Below are positions 1 through 10,466 of a stretch of 64,000 nt of DNA, in pieces. Made by a program: the position numbers and the translations under genes. Origin of the DNA: Acinetobacter brisouioides (GTDB taxonomy: Bacteria; Pseudomonadota; Gammaproteobacteria; Pseudomonadales; Moraxellaceae). Where the stretch lies: assembly GCF_004331075.1 (NCBI RefSeq), contig NZ_SJNX01000001.1:186001-250000 (forward strand), in the 5' to 3' direction. The notes under the pieces are model-generated. The model had not been told where the DNA came from. It searched no databases and was given only the letters and a program-made list of their open reading frames with translations. How positions within the stretch are numbered: position 1 is the stretch's first letter; every line of letters starts with the position of its first letter.

Positions 1-6
1 TCTGTA

Positions 7-47
7 AAAATATTAAAAGCGATCAAACAGATCGCTTTTAATATTTT
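7..47 (-). terminator. Intrinsic terminator after rnhB
   Basis: A perfect 17-bp stem (7-23 with 31-47) closes on a 7-base loop. The stem outer half is A/T, so either strand would give a U-rich 3' arm. It starts 7 bases past the rnhB stop and could also end a convergent gene to the left of the window. Confidence 0.75.
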
Positions 48-53
48 AAGTGC

Positions 54-623
54 TTATTCTAAGCCCAAAGCCTTTCTCACGGGCTTATAGCTGCGACGAT
101 GCTGCTCAATAACACCAAATTCAGCAATTGCATCAAAATGTGCTTTCGTTGGATACCCTTTATGCTTAGCAAATGCATATTGTGGATATTGCTGATCCAG
201 CAGGAACATTTGCCGATCACGCGCCACCTTTGCCAAAATACTGGCGGCACTAATTTCAGCGTGAGTTGCATCGCCTCCAACTATTGCTTCACAAGCGATA
301 GTTAAGCCTTTCGGGATTTGGTTACCATCAACCAAAACTTTATCAGGTTGTATAGATAATCCAGCAACTGCTCGACGCATTGCCAAAAAAGTCGCTTGCA
401 AAATATTCAATTGATCAATTTCTTCATGCGTTGCTTCGGCAATTGACCATGCCAAGGCTTTTTCCTGAATTTCCACAAACAGTTTTTCACGTTTCTTTTC
501 AGTCAGTTTCTTGGAATCATTTAACCCATCAATTGGGTTGTTTGGATCCAAAATCACCGCAGCAGCCACTACCGAACCGACTAAAGGTCCACGACCTGCT
601 TCATCTACACCTGCAATTTTCAT
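54..623 (-). CDS. rnhB: Ribonuclease HII
   Basis: Cytoplasmic endonuclease that nicks the RNA strand of RNA/DNA hybrids and removes single ribonucleotides misincorporated in DNA. The 189-residue protein opens with the family signature (V6 D7 E8 A9 G10 R11 G12), and the four acidic catalytic residues can be placed at D7, E8, D99 (in VDGNQ) and D118 (in GGD before [17 protein letters not shown]). The frame is open further upstream (to 665), but the ATG at 623 begins directly at the conserved [12 protein letters not shown] and has AAGGG upstream, so it is preferred. The gene lies 14 bases downstream of the lipoprotein gene and may share its transcript. Confidence 0.96.
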   Translation of the reverse strand: MKIAGVDEAGRGPLVGSVVAAAVILDPNNPIDGLNDSKKLTEKKREKLFVEIQEKALAWSIAEATHEEIDQLNILQATFLAMRRAVAGLSIQPDKVLVDGNQIPKGLTIACEAIVGGDATHAEISAASILAKVARDRQMFLLDQQYPQYAFAKHKGYPTKAHFDAIAEFGVIEQHRRSYKPVRKALGLE

Positions 624-637
624 GCTGCTACCCTTAT

Positions 638-1021
638 TTAAGGTTTTAAGGCTTCGGCAACACACTGGTTCAAGGTACGTGTAACCGCATTACTAACAAT
701 AGTAGTTCGTGCAGCTGGGTCAATAGCAGCGGTTGCCAAATCAACTGCTGTAATATTTTCAGGGGCTTTGTCACTTACACAACCACAAATATTGGTTTGT
801 ACAGTTTGTTGCTGCTCTGTGGTCATGGCACGGCTCATCATTTTCCATGCTGGTTGGTTATCGAGCTCTGTTGTACATTTAGCGTTAATCGCAATTTTGA
901 TGGCAGTCATACCTAGCTGTTGTGCTGTTGTTTGATTTGCACCTGTTGCTAGAGTTCCATCTGTTGCACATCCACTAGATAAGATTGCGATTGCACAAAG
1001 TGCCCCAAAAGTTTTTTTCAT
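638..1021 (-). CDS. Small hypothetical lipoprotein
   Basis: A 127-residue protein with a type II signal peptide: MKK, a hydrophobic stretch, then lipobox LSSGC with the lipidated cysteine at C18. The mature part has three cysteines (near TTEL, and two in NICGCVS) and no catalytic motif I recognise. The start is supported by AAGGT nine bases upstream of the ATG. It resembles uncharacterised Acinetobacter lipoproteins in layout only. Envelope location is inferred from the lipobox; the function is unknown. Confidence 0.75.
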   Translation of the reverse strand: MKKTFGALCAIAILSSGCATDGTLATGANQTTAQQLGMTAIKIAINAKCTTELDNQPAWKMMSRAMTTEQQQTVQTNICGCVSDKAPENITAVDLATAAIDPAARTTIVSNAVTRTLNQCVAEALKP

Positions 1022-1239
1022 TTGCTACTTACCTTACAGTTAATCAAAATAGTTTGCCCAAAATAACCAGAACACCATGATCTTTTTCTAGTGCCCACCT
1101 GCTATTTGTATAAAATTACAGCACAATCATAGGATTGTTCTATATTTCACACAGCACTGTTACGCAGATTGCATTTTAAGCCAAGATACTCGATTTTTAT
1201 AATACAAAATCATTAAACTGCTTCTGATCAAAAAGCTTT

Positions 1240-1797
1240 ATGAATACAAAATCTGCTTATTACACACGTACTGCTCAGTTTTTACACTGGCTGATGGCAA
1301 TCATTTTTATTAGCGCATGGATCATCGGTTTTTATAGTGGCAACTTCCTCAGCTATGAAACCGATGGTGCATTTAAAGGTGATGTCATTACCCTGCATAA
1401 AAACATTGCAACAACGATTTTATTTTTAGTGGTGATTCGCATTTTCTGGCGCTATACCCATCCTGCCCCACAACTTCCTGATAGCATGTCAGCAGGCATG
1501 AAAACCTTGGCTCACTTCGGGCATTTGGCGCTATATTTTATGTTACTGGCACTGCCGATCACAGGCTGTTTATTCAGCTGGACTGCTGGACATCCTGCAC
1601 CTGTACTGTATTTGTTTAATATCCCACGATTACTCGATACCAATCCTGAAATTATGGCAATTGTAAAACCCATCCATATTTATCTATCTTGGACAGTGGG
1701 CTTATTGTTAGTTGGTCATATTCTGGCAGCACTAAAACATCATTTTGTTGATAAAGATACAGTCTTGCTTAGCATGACACGCCAACCTAAACCATAA
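1240..1797 (+). CDS. Cytochrome b561 family protein
   Basis: Inner-membrane di-haem b protein that passes electrons between the quinone pool and a partner. The 185 residues hold four hydrophobic helices (about 15-35, 50-70, 90-112, 145-168) with histidines in the places expected for haem b ligation: H16 (FLHW), the H of TLHKN, and H in the third and fourth helices (GHLALY, GHILAALKHHF). Length and layout match the single-domain CybB-like group. It stands alone between two oppositely oriented genes and shares a bidirectional terminator with the deaminase gene. The partner is unknown. Confidence 0.9.
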   Translation: MNTKSAYYTRTAQFLHWLMAIIFISAWIIGFYSGNFLSYETDGAFKGDVITLHKNIATTILFLVVIRIFWRYTHPAPQLPDSMSAGMKTLAHFGHLALYFMLLALPITGCLFSWTAGHPAPVLYLFNIPRLLDTNPEIMAIVKPIHIYLSWTVGLLLVGHILAALKHHFVDKDTVLLSMTRQPKP

Positions 1798-1829
1798 ATA
1801 AAAGGAACGCAATTGCGTTCCTTTTATTT
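1797..1829. terminator. Bidirectional terminator between b561 and deaminase genes
   Basis: Palindrome AGGAACGCAATTGCGTTCCT flanked by A-rich and T-rich tracts. It sits between the convergent stop codons at 1797 and 1833, so it can serve both genes. Confidence 0.85.
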
Positions 1830-1832
1830 CAG

Positions 1833-2876
<1,044 letters not shown>

Positions 2877-2892
2877 AACTTTCAATAAAAAA

Positions 2893-4212
2893 CTAACCAC
2901 CAAAGGCAATAAACTTAATCACCCAAAGCACTGCCACAATCCATACCATATAAGGCACGCTGCTTGCTTTACCTGTAAACAGTTTAATCAAGGCATAGCT
3001 AATAAAGCCCATGGCAATACCATCAGCAATTGAGTAGGAAAATGGCATAAACACCAAGGTTAGGAATGCAGGAACAGCTTCAGTAATATCATCCCATTCA
3101 ATATGAGTGATACCCTGAATCATCAACACGCCAATAAAGAGCAAGGCTGGTGCTGTTGCAAAACCAGGAACTGATTGAGCCAGTGGTGCGAAGAACAAGC
3201 ATCCCAAAAACAGAATTGCAACCACAACGGCTGTTAAACCTGTACGTCCACCTGCAGCAACACCCGATGCAGATTCAATATAAGGCGTCGTTGAAGATGT
3301 CCCAAGTGCAGCACCTGCAATAATTGCGCTTGAGTCAGCAAACAAAGCTTTTTTCAAGCGCGGTAATTTACCTTCTTTTAATAGCCCTGCACGATGTGCA
3401 ACCCCAACCAATGTACCCGTTGAGTCAAACAAATCGACTAAGAAAAATACAAAAATCACCCCGACCATACTCGCAGTAAACAAACCTTTAAAGTCCATCT
3501 GCAAGAAGGTTGGTGCTAGTGATGGCACTTCGCCCACAACACCTTGGAACTTGTTTAAGCCCATTACGGTCGAGATCGCTGTAATTGCCAAAATACTAAT
3601 AATAATTGCACCGCGTACACGGAAGTGATGCAGCACGACAATCATCAAAAAGCCAAGTAAGGTCAACAAAACTGTCGGCTGCTTAATGTCACCCAAGCCC
3701 ACTAAAGTGGCGTCATTATGAATAATAATGCCTGCATTTTTTAACGCGATCAGTGCCAGAAACAGACCAATCCCGCCACCGATTGCAAATTTGAGTGACA
3801 TTGGAATAGCATTGACAATTGCTTCACGAATTTTCAAAAAGCTAATCAGAACAAATACACAGCCTGAAATAAACACCGCAGCCAGTGCAGTTTGCCAATG
3901 CACATGCATCCCCAAACATACAGAATAAGTAAAGTACGCATTCAGACCCATGCCTGGTGCAAGTGCAATTGGATAATTGGCAATCAGCCCCATCACCAAA
4001 CAGCCAATTGCCGCAGCCAAACAGGTTGCTACAAATACAGCGCCATGATCCATTCCTGTCGTGGAAAGAATCATCGGGTTGACAATAATGATGTAACACA
4101 TGGTGATAAATGTAGTTACACCAGCAAGCACTTCGGTTCTAAACGTTGTCTTGTTTTCACTTAACTTAAATAAACGCTCAAGTACACCTGATGAAGATTG
4201 AGGAGTCGCCAT
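2893..4212 (-). CDS. NCS2/AzgA-type purine base permease
   Basis: Inner-membrane H+ symporter for purine bases, 439 residues with about 12-14 hydrophobic segments. The family landmarks are present: N-terminal KTTFRTEVLAGVTTFITM, then the substrate-site region ALAPGMGLNAYFTYSVC, then LFDSTGTLVGV and the SSTTPYIESASGVAAGGRTGLTAV segment. These place it with E. coli AdeP/PurP and GhxP rather than with uracil or xanthine carriers. The ATG at 4212 has AAGGG upstream; an in-frame extension to 4245 has no support. Its neighbour is an adenine deaminase, so adenine is the likeliest substrate, with hypoxanthine and guanine possible. Confidence 0.92.
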   Translation of the reverse strand: MATPQSSSGVLERLFKLSENKTTFRTEVLAGVTTFITMCYIIIVNPMILSTTGMDHGAVFVATCLAAAIGCLVMGLIANYPIALAPGMGLNAYFTYSVCLGMHVHWQTALAAVFISGCVFVLISFLKIREAIVNAIPMSLKFAIGGGIGLFLALIALKNAGIIIHNDATLVGLGDIKQPTVLLTLLGFLMIVVLHHFRVRGAIIISILAITAISTVMGLNKFQGVVGEVPSLAPTFLQMDFKGLFTASMVGVIFVFFLVDLFDSTGTLVGVAHRAGLLKEGKLPRLKKALFADSSAIIAGAALGTSSTTPYIESASGVAAGGRTGLTAVVVAILFLGCLFFAPLAQSVPGFATAPALLFIGVLMIQGITHIEWDDITEAVPAFLTLVFMPFSYSIADGIAMGFISYALIKLFTGKASSVPYMVWIVAVLWVIKFIAFGG

Positions 4213-4482
4213 ATACAGCCCTTGAAAAAAATGCTGATTGCACACCGCTGCGCATCAGCATTCACGAAAATGCGTAAAACAACATATATTGAGTCTATAC
4301 CAAAGCTTATGGACAACCCATATATGCATGTAAGTCACTTTAACCATTGCGAAATGAAATTAAAAAAGCCGCATTTCCGATGCAGCTCATTTTAATTTTT
4401 GGCAATCAGTCAGTGTTCAGCCAAAAAACTATGCTTTAGTATAACATAAGTCAGTAAAATGTTATATTTTGTGATGATATTG

Positions 4483-5310
4483 TCAGTTCTTTTTATTACC
4501 CCATTGTGCCAAGGTTACACGATCATTTTTTCCATAATCCTGTACTGTGCGAATCTGACTAAATCCTGCTTGTACAAATAAATCCCGAACTGCAGCACCC
4601 TGATCATAACCATGTTCAAGCACCACCCAACCTTGTGGGTTTAACCAGCTCACAGCCTGATTAATAATAATTTTCAAGTCCGCCAGGCCTTTCTGCTGAG
4701 CAATCAAAGCCCGCTCAGGTTCAGCACTAAGCTGCTGTAAATGTACATCTTCTGGGTCAATATATGGTGGATTTGACACAATCAGATCAAATTTCTGGGC
4801 TGGAATCGCATCAAACCATGGGCCACATATAAACTGTACTTGTTGTAACTGATGGCGCTGGGCATTTTCTTGTGCCACCTGTAAGGTCGGCAAATAGATA
4901 TCGGTTGCCAACACTTGCCAATGAGGGCGCTCACTCGCGAGTGACAGTGCAATCGCTCCCGTACCCGTGCCTAAATCCACCATCGAACATTGCTCAGGTA
5001 ATTCCAGATTCAGTACAGTGTCCACCAAAATTTCGGTGTCGGGGCGCGGCACAAGCGTATCGGAAGTGACTTTCAGATCAAGCGTCCAAAAAGGTTGTGA
5101 ACCTGTGACATAAGCCAAAGGTTCTCCCTGTTCCAGACGTTGCAACCCTGCCAGATATTGCTGAGTTTGTGCTTCAGTCAAACTTTGCTCTAAACGAAAT
5201 TTGAGCTCTAGCGCTCCAACTTGCACAATATGTTCAAGCAGCCACATGGCTTCCTGACGTTCGTAACTGTCAGGATCTCCTCGTAAATTCAGCGCTTCGG
5301 CAATCTTCAT
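4483..5310 (-). CDS. prmC: Release factor glutamine methyltransferase PrmC (HemK)
   Basis: Cytosolic SAM-dependent enzyme that N5-methylates the glutamine of the GGQ motif in release factors RF1 and RF2. The 275 residues show an N-terminal helical substrate domain, the SAM motif VDLGTGTGAIALSLA (near residue 110) and the catalytic NPPY motif in IVSNPPYIDPED (about residues 179-182). Its ATG overlaps the TAA of prfA by one base (TAATG), so the enzyme is translationally coupled to its own substrate, RF1. Confidence 0.97.
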   Translation of the reverse strand: MKIAEALNLRGDPDSYERQEAMWLLEHIVQVGALELKFRLEQSLTEAQTQQYLAGLQRLEQGEPLAYVTGSQPFWTLDLKVTSDTLVPRPDTEILVDTVLNLELPEQCSMVDLGTGTGAIALSLASERPHWQVLATDIYLPTLQVAQENAQRHQLQQVQFICGPWFDAIPAQKFDLIVSNPPYIDPEDVHLQQLSAEPERALIAQQKGLADLKIIINQAVSWLNPQGWVVLEHGYDQGAAVRDLFVQAGFSQIRTVQDYGKNDRVTLAQWGNKKN

Positions 5311-6398
5311 TAGCCGCCATTTTCCTGTGCAAGAGATGCCAACTGATCTGCCTGATACTCACGGTGCAAGCTATCAAGCAACTCAGTCAAATCACCTTCC
5401 ATAATCGCATCTAGCTTATATAAAGTCAGGTTAATACGATGGTCTGTCATGCGTCCTTGCGGATAGTTATACGTACGGATACGTTCTGAACGATCACCTG
5501 AACCTACCAAGTCACGGCGCATTTCAGAAGTTGCTGACTCTTGAGCTGCACGTTTGGCATTTTCCAGACGAGAAACCAACAACGCCATGGCTTTGGCTTT
5601 GTTTTTATGCTGTGAACGCTCGTCCTGACACTCTACCACGACGCCTGTTGGAATGTGGGTAATCCGCACCGCTGAGTCTGTTTTGTTAATATGCTGACCA
5701 CCTGCACCTGATGCACGGTAAGTATCAATCCGTAAATCGGCAGAGTTAATTTCAACAGTGGTGTCAACATCAACTTCAGGTAAAATCGCTACGGTACACG
5801 CTGAGGTGTGTACGCGACCTTGTGATTCGGTTGCTGGTACACGTTGTACACGATGCGCGCCACTTTCAAATTTTAAACGACCATAAACGCCATCGCCATT
5901 GACCAAGCAAATGACCTCTTTATAGCCACCGTGTTCGCCTTCATTTTCTGACAAAATCTCAATACGCCAACCTTTTGTTTCAGCGTATTTACTATACATA
6001 CGAAACAAATCACCTGAGAAAATCGCAGCTTCGTCACCACCTGTTCCTGCGCGAATCTCCAAATAAGCTGAGTTGGCATCATTTGGGTCTTTTGGAATCA
6101 TTAAAATATTCAAATCAGCTTCAAGCTGTTCGATTAAAGCTTTATTGTCTTTGATTTCTTCTTGTGCCATATCCTTAAAATCAGGATCACTGAGCATGGC
6201 TTCAGCAGTTTCAATATCTTCTTCTGCCTGACGATACTTTTGCCAAACTTCAGTAATTTCAGACAAATCGCTATGTTCACGGGATAATTTGCGAAATCGC
6301 TTATTATCAGAAATCACTTCTGCATCCGCCAATAATGCGGTTAACTCTTCATGGCGGTCAGAGAGCTGGTCTAATCGTAAACGCAACGATTCTTTCAT
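5310..6398 (-). CDS. prfA: Peptide chain release factor 1
   Basis: Recognises UAA and UAG in the ribosomal A site and triggers peptide release. The 362-residue length is standard. The codon-reading tripeptide PAT is visible in [10 protein letters not shown], and the catalytic GGQ sits in [17 protein letters not shown] around residues 230-235; this glutamine is the PrmC target. First gene of a two-gene operon with prmC. In many relatives hemA lies upstream; here the upstream region carries no gene on this strand. Confidence 0.98.
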   Translation of the reverse strand: MKESLRLRLDQLSDRHEELTALLADAEVISDNKRFRKLSREHSDLSEITEVWQKYRQAEEDIETAEAMLSDPDFKDMAQEEIKDNKALIEQLEADLNILMIPKDPNDANSAYLEIRAGTGGDEAAIFSGDLFRMYSKYAETKGWRIEILSENEGEHGGYKEVICLVNGDGVYGRLKFESGAHRVQRVPATESQGRVHTSACTVAILPEVDVDTTVEINSADLRIDTYRASGAGGQHINKTDSAVRITHIPTGVVVECQDERSQHKNKAKAMALLVSRLENAKRAAQESATSEMRRDLVGSGDRSERIRTYNYPQGRMTDHRINLTLYKLDAIMEGDLTELLDSLHREYQADQLASLAQENGG

Positions 6399-6735
6399 TG
6401 TAAAAATATCTCAATAATAACAGTGCTAAAACTAGCAGAATTTGAACTGCGCATAGTTTAACGTATTCTTCTCAGAAATAAACCTCAGCATTTTAATACA
6501 GAAATTCGATCACTCCTCCGCAATAAATATTCAGCAATTCCACAACATGGTAACAAAACTGCCTGAGAGATATTCAAACCGAACGATTGATCATTTAATG
6601 AATTATTTTAATATAAAGCATACAAACATTAACTAAAGCATTGCAAGGTTGAGGAAATTCTTCATGATTACTCTGTAGTCTCTTGTTACCTTTGTCAGCA
6701 GTCAAGAATGTCTGATGACATGGAGCAATGAAACA
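6399..6735. other. Intergenic region, no feature identified
   Basis: About 340 AT-rich bases between the divergent prfA and glycine-zipper genes. It must hold both promoters, but I found no convincing -35/-10 pair, RNA structure or reading frame in it. Confidence 0.5.
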
Positions 6736-7182
6736 ATGAAAAAATTTGCAATGATCTTAATGAGTGCCACGTTGGCAACATCCGCTATGTCAGGTATTGC
6801 ACATGCAGGCGACACAGCCAATGTCGCAATTACTAGTGCGCTTGGTAGTGTAGTCGGTACTTCAGTTGGTCGTCATATTGGTGGTAACGGTGGTGCTTTA
6901 GTTGGTTCAGCGATTGGTGGTGGTGCAGGTGCTGCGGTTTCAAGTAACCGTCATAACCGTACTTCTGCTGCCATCGGTGGTGCAGTAGGTGGTGCAGCAG
7001 GTTACTCCGTGGGTAAAGATGTGGGTGGTTCTAGAGGCGGTCTGGTTGGTGCAGGTCTTGGTGCAGCAGGCGGCTCAGTAGTAGGTAACAATATTGCCAA
7101 AGAAAGACGTGCTGATCGTAACTATTACTATGGTCAACAGCGCCATCACCACAAACGCCATCATCATGACTACTATCGTTAA
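6736..7182 (+). CDS. Secreted glycine-zipper protein
   Basis: A 148-residue protein with a Sec signal peptide ([20 protein letters not shown]..., cleavage probably after AHA). Most of the mature part is a glycine-rich membrane-inserting repeat, with GxxxG-type spacings in [20 protein letters not shown] and again in [16 protein letters not shown] and [14 protein letters not shown], as in 2TM glycine-zipper outer-membrane proteins. The C-terminus is basic and histidine-rich ([14 protein letters not shown]), which could bind metal. Start at 6736: MKK signal start with GGAG 10 bases upstream; an in-frame ATG lies at 6715-6720 region without merit. Function unknown; envelope location inferred. Confidence 0.75.
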   Translation: MKKFAMILMSATLATSAMSGIAHAGDTANVAITSALGSVVGTSVGRHIGGNGGALVGSAIGGGAGAAVSSNRHNRTSAAIGGAVGGAAGYSVGKDVGGSRGGLVGAGLGAAGGSVVGNNIAKERRADRNYYYGQQRHHHKRHHHDYYR

Positions 7183-7250
7183 TTGATATTTTAATCATTC
7201 TAAAATGGAGTATATTAAGTTTTGACTATTATAATAACTCCATTTTAACT

Positions 7251-8246
7251 ATGGCAAATCTCAGCGATATTCACTTTTCGATTATAGAACTGGCTTCAAT
7301 ACGTGAAGGTCAAAGCGTTCAAGCGACCTTGGCGCATACTCTGCAGCTGGCCCAATATGCCGAACAACTTGGCTATCATCGTATGCTGTTAGCAGAGCAT
7401 CACAATATGAGTGGGATTGCCAGTTCTGCAACTTCAGTTTTACTGACCTATTTACTTGCCAACACCAAACATCTGATTTTAGGTTCAGGTGGCGTGATGT
7501 TACCCAACCATGCTCCTTTAGTTGTTGCAGAACAGTTTGGGACTCTAGCCACACTGTTTCCTGAGCGTGTTGTGTTGGGCTTAGGACGCGCACCTGGTAC
7601 AGACCCAATCACCATGCGGGCGTTACGCCGCGGCAATCAAGCATCTGAAGATCAGTTTCCACAAGATGTTTTAGAAATTCTGCAATATTTTAAACAACCA
7701 CGTCCCAATCAACAGATTATTGCTACGCCTGGGCAAAATACCCATGTACCTGTTTTACTATTAGGTTCAAGTTTATTTAGTGCTCAGTTAGCAGCTCAGC
7801 TCGGTTTACCTTACGCTTTCGCTTCACATTTCGCGCCACGTTTTTTAGAAGAAGCTATAAAAATTTATCGGGAAAATTTTCAACCTTCAGAATATCTAGA
7901 TAAACCTTACATCTCGATTGGCGTTCCTACAGTCGTGGCAGAAACCGATGAAGAAGCACAGTTTTTAGCTACAACTGCCTATCAACGTATTTTGGCTCTC
8001 TTGCGCGGACAAAGCTTAAAACTCAAGCCACCTGTATCATCCATGCAAAATTTATGGTCTGCGAGTGAACTAGAGGCTGTAAAAAATTTCTATGGCCTTG
8101 CCCAAATTGGCTCAGTAAAAACCGTACAACACGGGCTACAACAGTTAGCTGAACGACTGGCTGTAGACGAATTCATTTTCACCTGTGACATTTACGATAT
8201 GCAAAAACGCCTAGATAATTTTCAGTACCTCATGCAGATAAAATAA
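7251..8246 (+). CDS. LLM-class flavin-dependent oxidoreductase
   Basis: Luciferase-like monooxygenase fold, 331 residues, expected to use reduced FMN supplied by a separate reductase. Typical landmarks are the N-terminal IELASIREG, the [13 protein letters not shown] strand-loop, and the [40 protein letters not shown] block that binds the flavin phosphate. It fits the YhbW/MsnO8-like subgroup. No neighbour suggests a substrate. It stands alone downstream of the glycine-zipper gene with no shared terminator seen. Confidence 0.9.
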   Translation: MANLSDIHFSIIELASIREGQSVQATLAHTLQLAQYAEQLGYHRMLLAEHHNMSGIASSATSVLLTYLLANTKHLILGSGGVMLPNHAPLVVAEQFGTLATLFPERVVLGLGRAPGTDPITMRALRRGNQASEDQFPQDVLEILQYFKQPRPNQQIIATPGQNTHVPVLLLGSSLFSAQLAAQLGLPYAFASHFAPRFLEEAIKIYRENFQPSEYLDKPYISIGVPTVVAETDEEAQFLATTAYQRILALLRGQSLKLKPPVSSMQNLWSASELEAVKNFYGLAQIGSVKTVQHGLQQLAERLAVDEFIFTCDIYDMQKRLDNFQYLMQIK

Positions 8247-8347
8247 ACTAACTCAACAGGTCACCATGTTTTTGTTAAAGTAGCAATACATCGTGGCCTT
8301 ACTATTATGTTATAATATAACAAATTAGTTCTTTTGAGTTGTTGGTC

Positions 8348-9046
8348 ATGTTGTTGAAACGGATTGGTGTAATTCTAACAATTTCTTGTGGTTTTACTGG
8401 TTGCACCCAGACACCTCCGATTTCAAAAACAACATCTACACGTCCTATCCAACCAACGACATTCTCTCCTCAAAGTAACTTACTACCACCTGCATCTTAT
8501 CAAGCATGGCTTTTGCAAAGCGATCATCAATTTAAAGTACAAGCATATAAAAATTTTCTCACACAGCAACGTGTTGAATTTGTTGTACCAGACTTTCAAA
8601 TGTTTCGTTCTGCCCGTGATTGGCAACAATGTCATTATGATGAATACGATGTGCCAGATCCATCCGTATGGGGAAATGCTGCAGCAACTTTACGGCTACT
8701 CAAACATTTACATGATGAAGGAATTGTCAGCAATATTGAGGTGACATCAAGTTATCGTTCTCCCTACTTAAATCGCTGTGCTGGGGGCGCGAAATCATCG
8801 AGCCATTTGCTTAACTCAGCAATTGATTTTCGAATTGGTTCTCCTCAACCATCGGAGCAAGAACAACTTGAGATTCAGGCAAGTAAACTAAAACTCTGTA
8901 AATTTTGGCAGCAACAAGGTCAAAATTGGCGTATGGGACTAGGTATTTACAATACAGGGCAAATTCATATAGATACACAAGGTTTCAGAACATGGGGGCC
9001 CGATCATACGTGGCACAGCTCCCTATGTGGCGAAATTATTTCTTAA
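8348..9046 (+). CDS. M15-type peptidase-like lipoprotein
   Basis: A 232-residue lipoprotein (MLLKRIGVILTIS..., lipobox FTGC near residue 19) followed by a low-complexity P/S/T linker and a D-alanyl-D-alanine carboxypeptidase (M15A-like) domain. The metal-site motifs are recognisable: SSYRSPYLNRCAGGAKSSSH, the AIDFRI segment and a C-terminal HIDTQGFRTWG. Canonical members have SxHxxGxAxD; here the Gly is Asn (SSSHLLNSAID). It should act on peptidoglycan stem peptides at the outer membrane, but activity is inferred. ATG at 8348 chosen over an upstream in-frame TTG at 8339; neither has a strong ribosome-binding site. Confidence 0.78.
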   Translation: MLLKRIGVILTISCGFTGCTQTPPISKTTSTRPIQPTTFSPQSNLLPPASYQAWLLQSDHQFKVQAYKNFLTQQRVEFVVPDFQMFRSARDWQQCHYDEYDVPDPSVWGNAAATLRLLKHLHDEGIVSNIEVTSSYRSPYLNRCAGGAKSSSHLLNSAIDFRIGSPQPSEQEQLEIQASKLKLCKFWQQQGQNWRMGLGIYNTGQIHIDTQGFRTWGPDHTWHSSLCGEIIS

Positions 9047-9053
9047 AATTCCC

Positions 9054-9090
9054 CATAAAAATATCCGCCAAATTGACGGATATTTTTATG
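9054..9090. terminator. Bidirectional terminator
   Basis: Arms CATAAAAATATCCG (9054-9067) and CGGATATTTTTATG (9077-9090) form a perfect 14-bp stem with T-rich 3' arms on both strands. It separates the convergent peptidase and cytochrome b562 genes. Confidence 0.85.
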
Positions 9091-9107
9091 TCCAGCTAGG
9101 TGCTGAA

Positions 9108-9488
9108 TTAACGAAATTTCTTATGATTGGTATCACGAATATCCAGTAATTTTTTACCTTCTTGCTTTGCTTGTGCCAACTGTCCAGCTTTTACTAATGC
9201 ATTGGTTTTATCAATTTCACCAACCAACTGATCAACCCCTGCATGATAAGCTTTTAACTGCTTTGGGTCTTTTTGTACTTTAGCAGGAGCCAGTTTTTTT
9301 GAATCAAGCGCAGCAGCGCGCATTTTAGTTAAAGCAGCAGTTGCTTGTTGGGCATTATCGCTACCTGCAAATGTTTTATAACCAATTGCCAAAGTACGCA
9401 TGTCATCTTCTAAGGTTGCTGCCATTCCCCACTGGCTTGCTAACATACTCGAAACTGCTAAAACACCAGCGACTACAAATTTTTTCAT
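9108..9488 (-). CDS. cybC: Periplasmic cytochrome b562
   Basis: Small soluble four-helix electron carrier with one non-covalently held haem. The 126-residue precursor has a signal peptide ending in GMAA. The mature protein starts ATLEDDM, placing the axial Met at position 7 as in E. coli CybC, and ends RDTNHKKFR, where the His corresponds to the second axial ligand (E. coli has ACHQKYR). Unlike the c' relatives there is no CxxCH motif, so haem should stay non-covalent. Two adjacent ATGs (9491 and 9488); AGGGA sits 7 bases from the second, which is preferred. Redox partner unknown. Confidence 0.85.
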   Translation of the reverse strand: MKKFVVAGVLAVSSMLASQWGMAATLEDDMRTLAIGYKTFAGSDNAQQATAALTKMRAAALDSKKLAPAKVQKDPKQLKAYHAGVDQLVGEIDKTNALVKAGQLAQAKQEGKKLLDIRDTNHKKFR

Positions 9489-9668
9489 CATCACGTCCCT
9501 ATAAAATATTGGGTAAGTTTTATTGATTTGGCAAGCATGCCATAACCACACAACAAAATAGAAGATAAAGCGCTATTATCACATTGAATTTGAGTAAATT
9601 AATGTTAAGCACTTGTGTATATATAAAACAATATCAATACTTTCTTTCCACTGAAAAGATACTGCAAC

Positions 9669-9858
9669 ATGCTAATTCTAAAAAAAACTTCCTGTTTCTA
9701 CACTCTCAGGATTTTTAGGTGCAGGCGAAGCTAAATAACCAAACCATATTTTAAATAACCGCAAAGGTCGCCAAGTTACGGTGATTGTCAATCACATACC
9801 CAAGTTAGATATTCATGCAATCCACACTGCTATTAGTGATCAGCATTCCAATCTCTAG
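9669..9858 (+). pseudogene. Remnant of a CobW/ZigA-family metal-chaperone GTPase
   Basis: From 9688 one frame reads LPVSTLSGFLGAG, then a wrecked Walker A, a TAA, then NHILNNRKGRQVTVIVN, ending at TAG 9858. This follows the COG0523 N-terminus, in which GFLGAGKTTLLNHILNNR and AVIVNDMSEVNID are expected. The lysine and both threonines of GKTT are lost (E, A, K) and the next Leu codon is a stop at 9736-9738. An upstream ATG (9669) reads MLILKK and joins the frame only if one A is removed from the A7 run at 9681-9687. Everything after about residue 55 of a roughly 400-residue family is gone, cut off right at the end of the Lrp-type gene. The match is from memory of the family. Confidence 0.75.
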
Positions 9859-9859
9859 G

Positions 9860-10324
9860 CTAACTCACATCCAGATATAAGGTTTCCTTGACTTCTTCCA
9901 TCACCACATAGCTATGCGATGACGCTGAAGCAGGCAATTTTTTCAGTAAATCACCAAGCAAACGACGGTATGCACTCATCTCTTTCAGGCGAGCTTTCAC
10001 CAAATAATCGAACTCACCTGATATGAGATGACATTCCAACACTTCTGGAATTTGTGCCAAGTCATTCGCAACACGATCAAACACATCTCCCGACTTTGCC
10101 GAGAGTTTAATCTCAAGAAAAACCAGCAAATTTTTGTCTACTAATGCTGGATTAACGCGCGCATAATATCCTGTAATAATACCATCGCGTTCGAGACGTT
10201 TGACTCGCTCAGAACAAGGCGTTGTTGATAAATTTACCCGTGTTGCAAGCTCACTGATGGCAATACGCCCATCTCTTTGCAAAATATCCAAAATGAGACG
10301 ATCTGTACGGTCTAATGCACGCAT
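9860..10324 (-). CDS. dadR: Lrp/AsnC-family regulator, probable DadR
   Basis: A 154-residue DNA-binding protein: N-terminal winged helix-turn-helix (about 5-60, LDRTDRLILDILQRDGRIAISELA then STTPCSERVKRLERDGII) and a C-terminal RAM ligand-binding domain (about 65-150, with the GEFDYLVKARL strand). Proteins of this group form octamers and respond to amino acids. It is divergent from dadA, as in Pseudomonas where DadR activates dadA in response to alanine. The role here is inferred from that arrangement. Confidence 0.88.
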   Translation of the reverse strand: MRALDRTDRLILDILQRDGRIAISELATRVNLSTTPCSERVKRLERDGIITGYYARVNPALVDKNLLVFLEIKLSAKSGDVFDRVANDLAQIPEVLECHLISGEFDYLVKARLKEMSAYRRLLGDLLKKLPASASSHSYVVMEEVKETLYLDVS

Positions 10325-10374
10325 AGATTTTTTCCTTCCTTAGTCGCTATTTTTCAGTAAAAACTCATAAAATT

Positions 10375-10401
10375 CACTATATTTTAGCCTTTAAAATAGT
10401 G
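10375..10401. promoter_or_regulatory. Candidate Lrp/DadR operator between dadR and dadA
   Basis: An imperfect palindrome, CACTATATTTTA - GCC - TTTAAAATAGTG, centred between the divergent starts (about 50 bases from dadR, 65 from dadA). AT-rich dyads of this size are typical Lrp-family sites. Direct binding is not shown by the sequence. Confidence 0.4.
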
Positions 10402-10466
10402 AAAAAAACTGATTATCTAACTCTATACTAGCAAAATCAACTAAGGATTTACACAGAGGGTTTGTG

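Noticed and set aside
2893..4482. Purine riboswitch upstream of the purine permease
   Set aside because: I found no aptamer-like three-stem structure with its conserved loops in 4213-4482.
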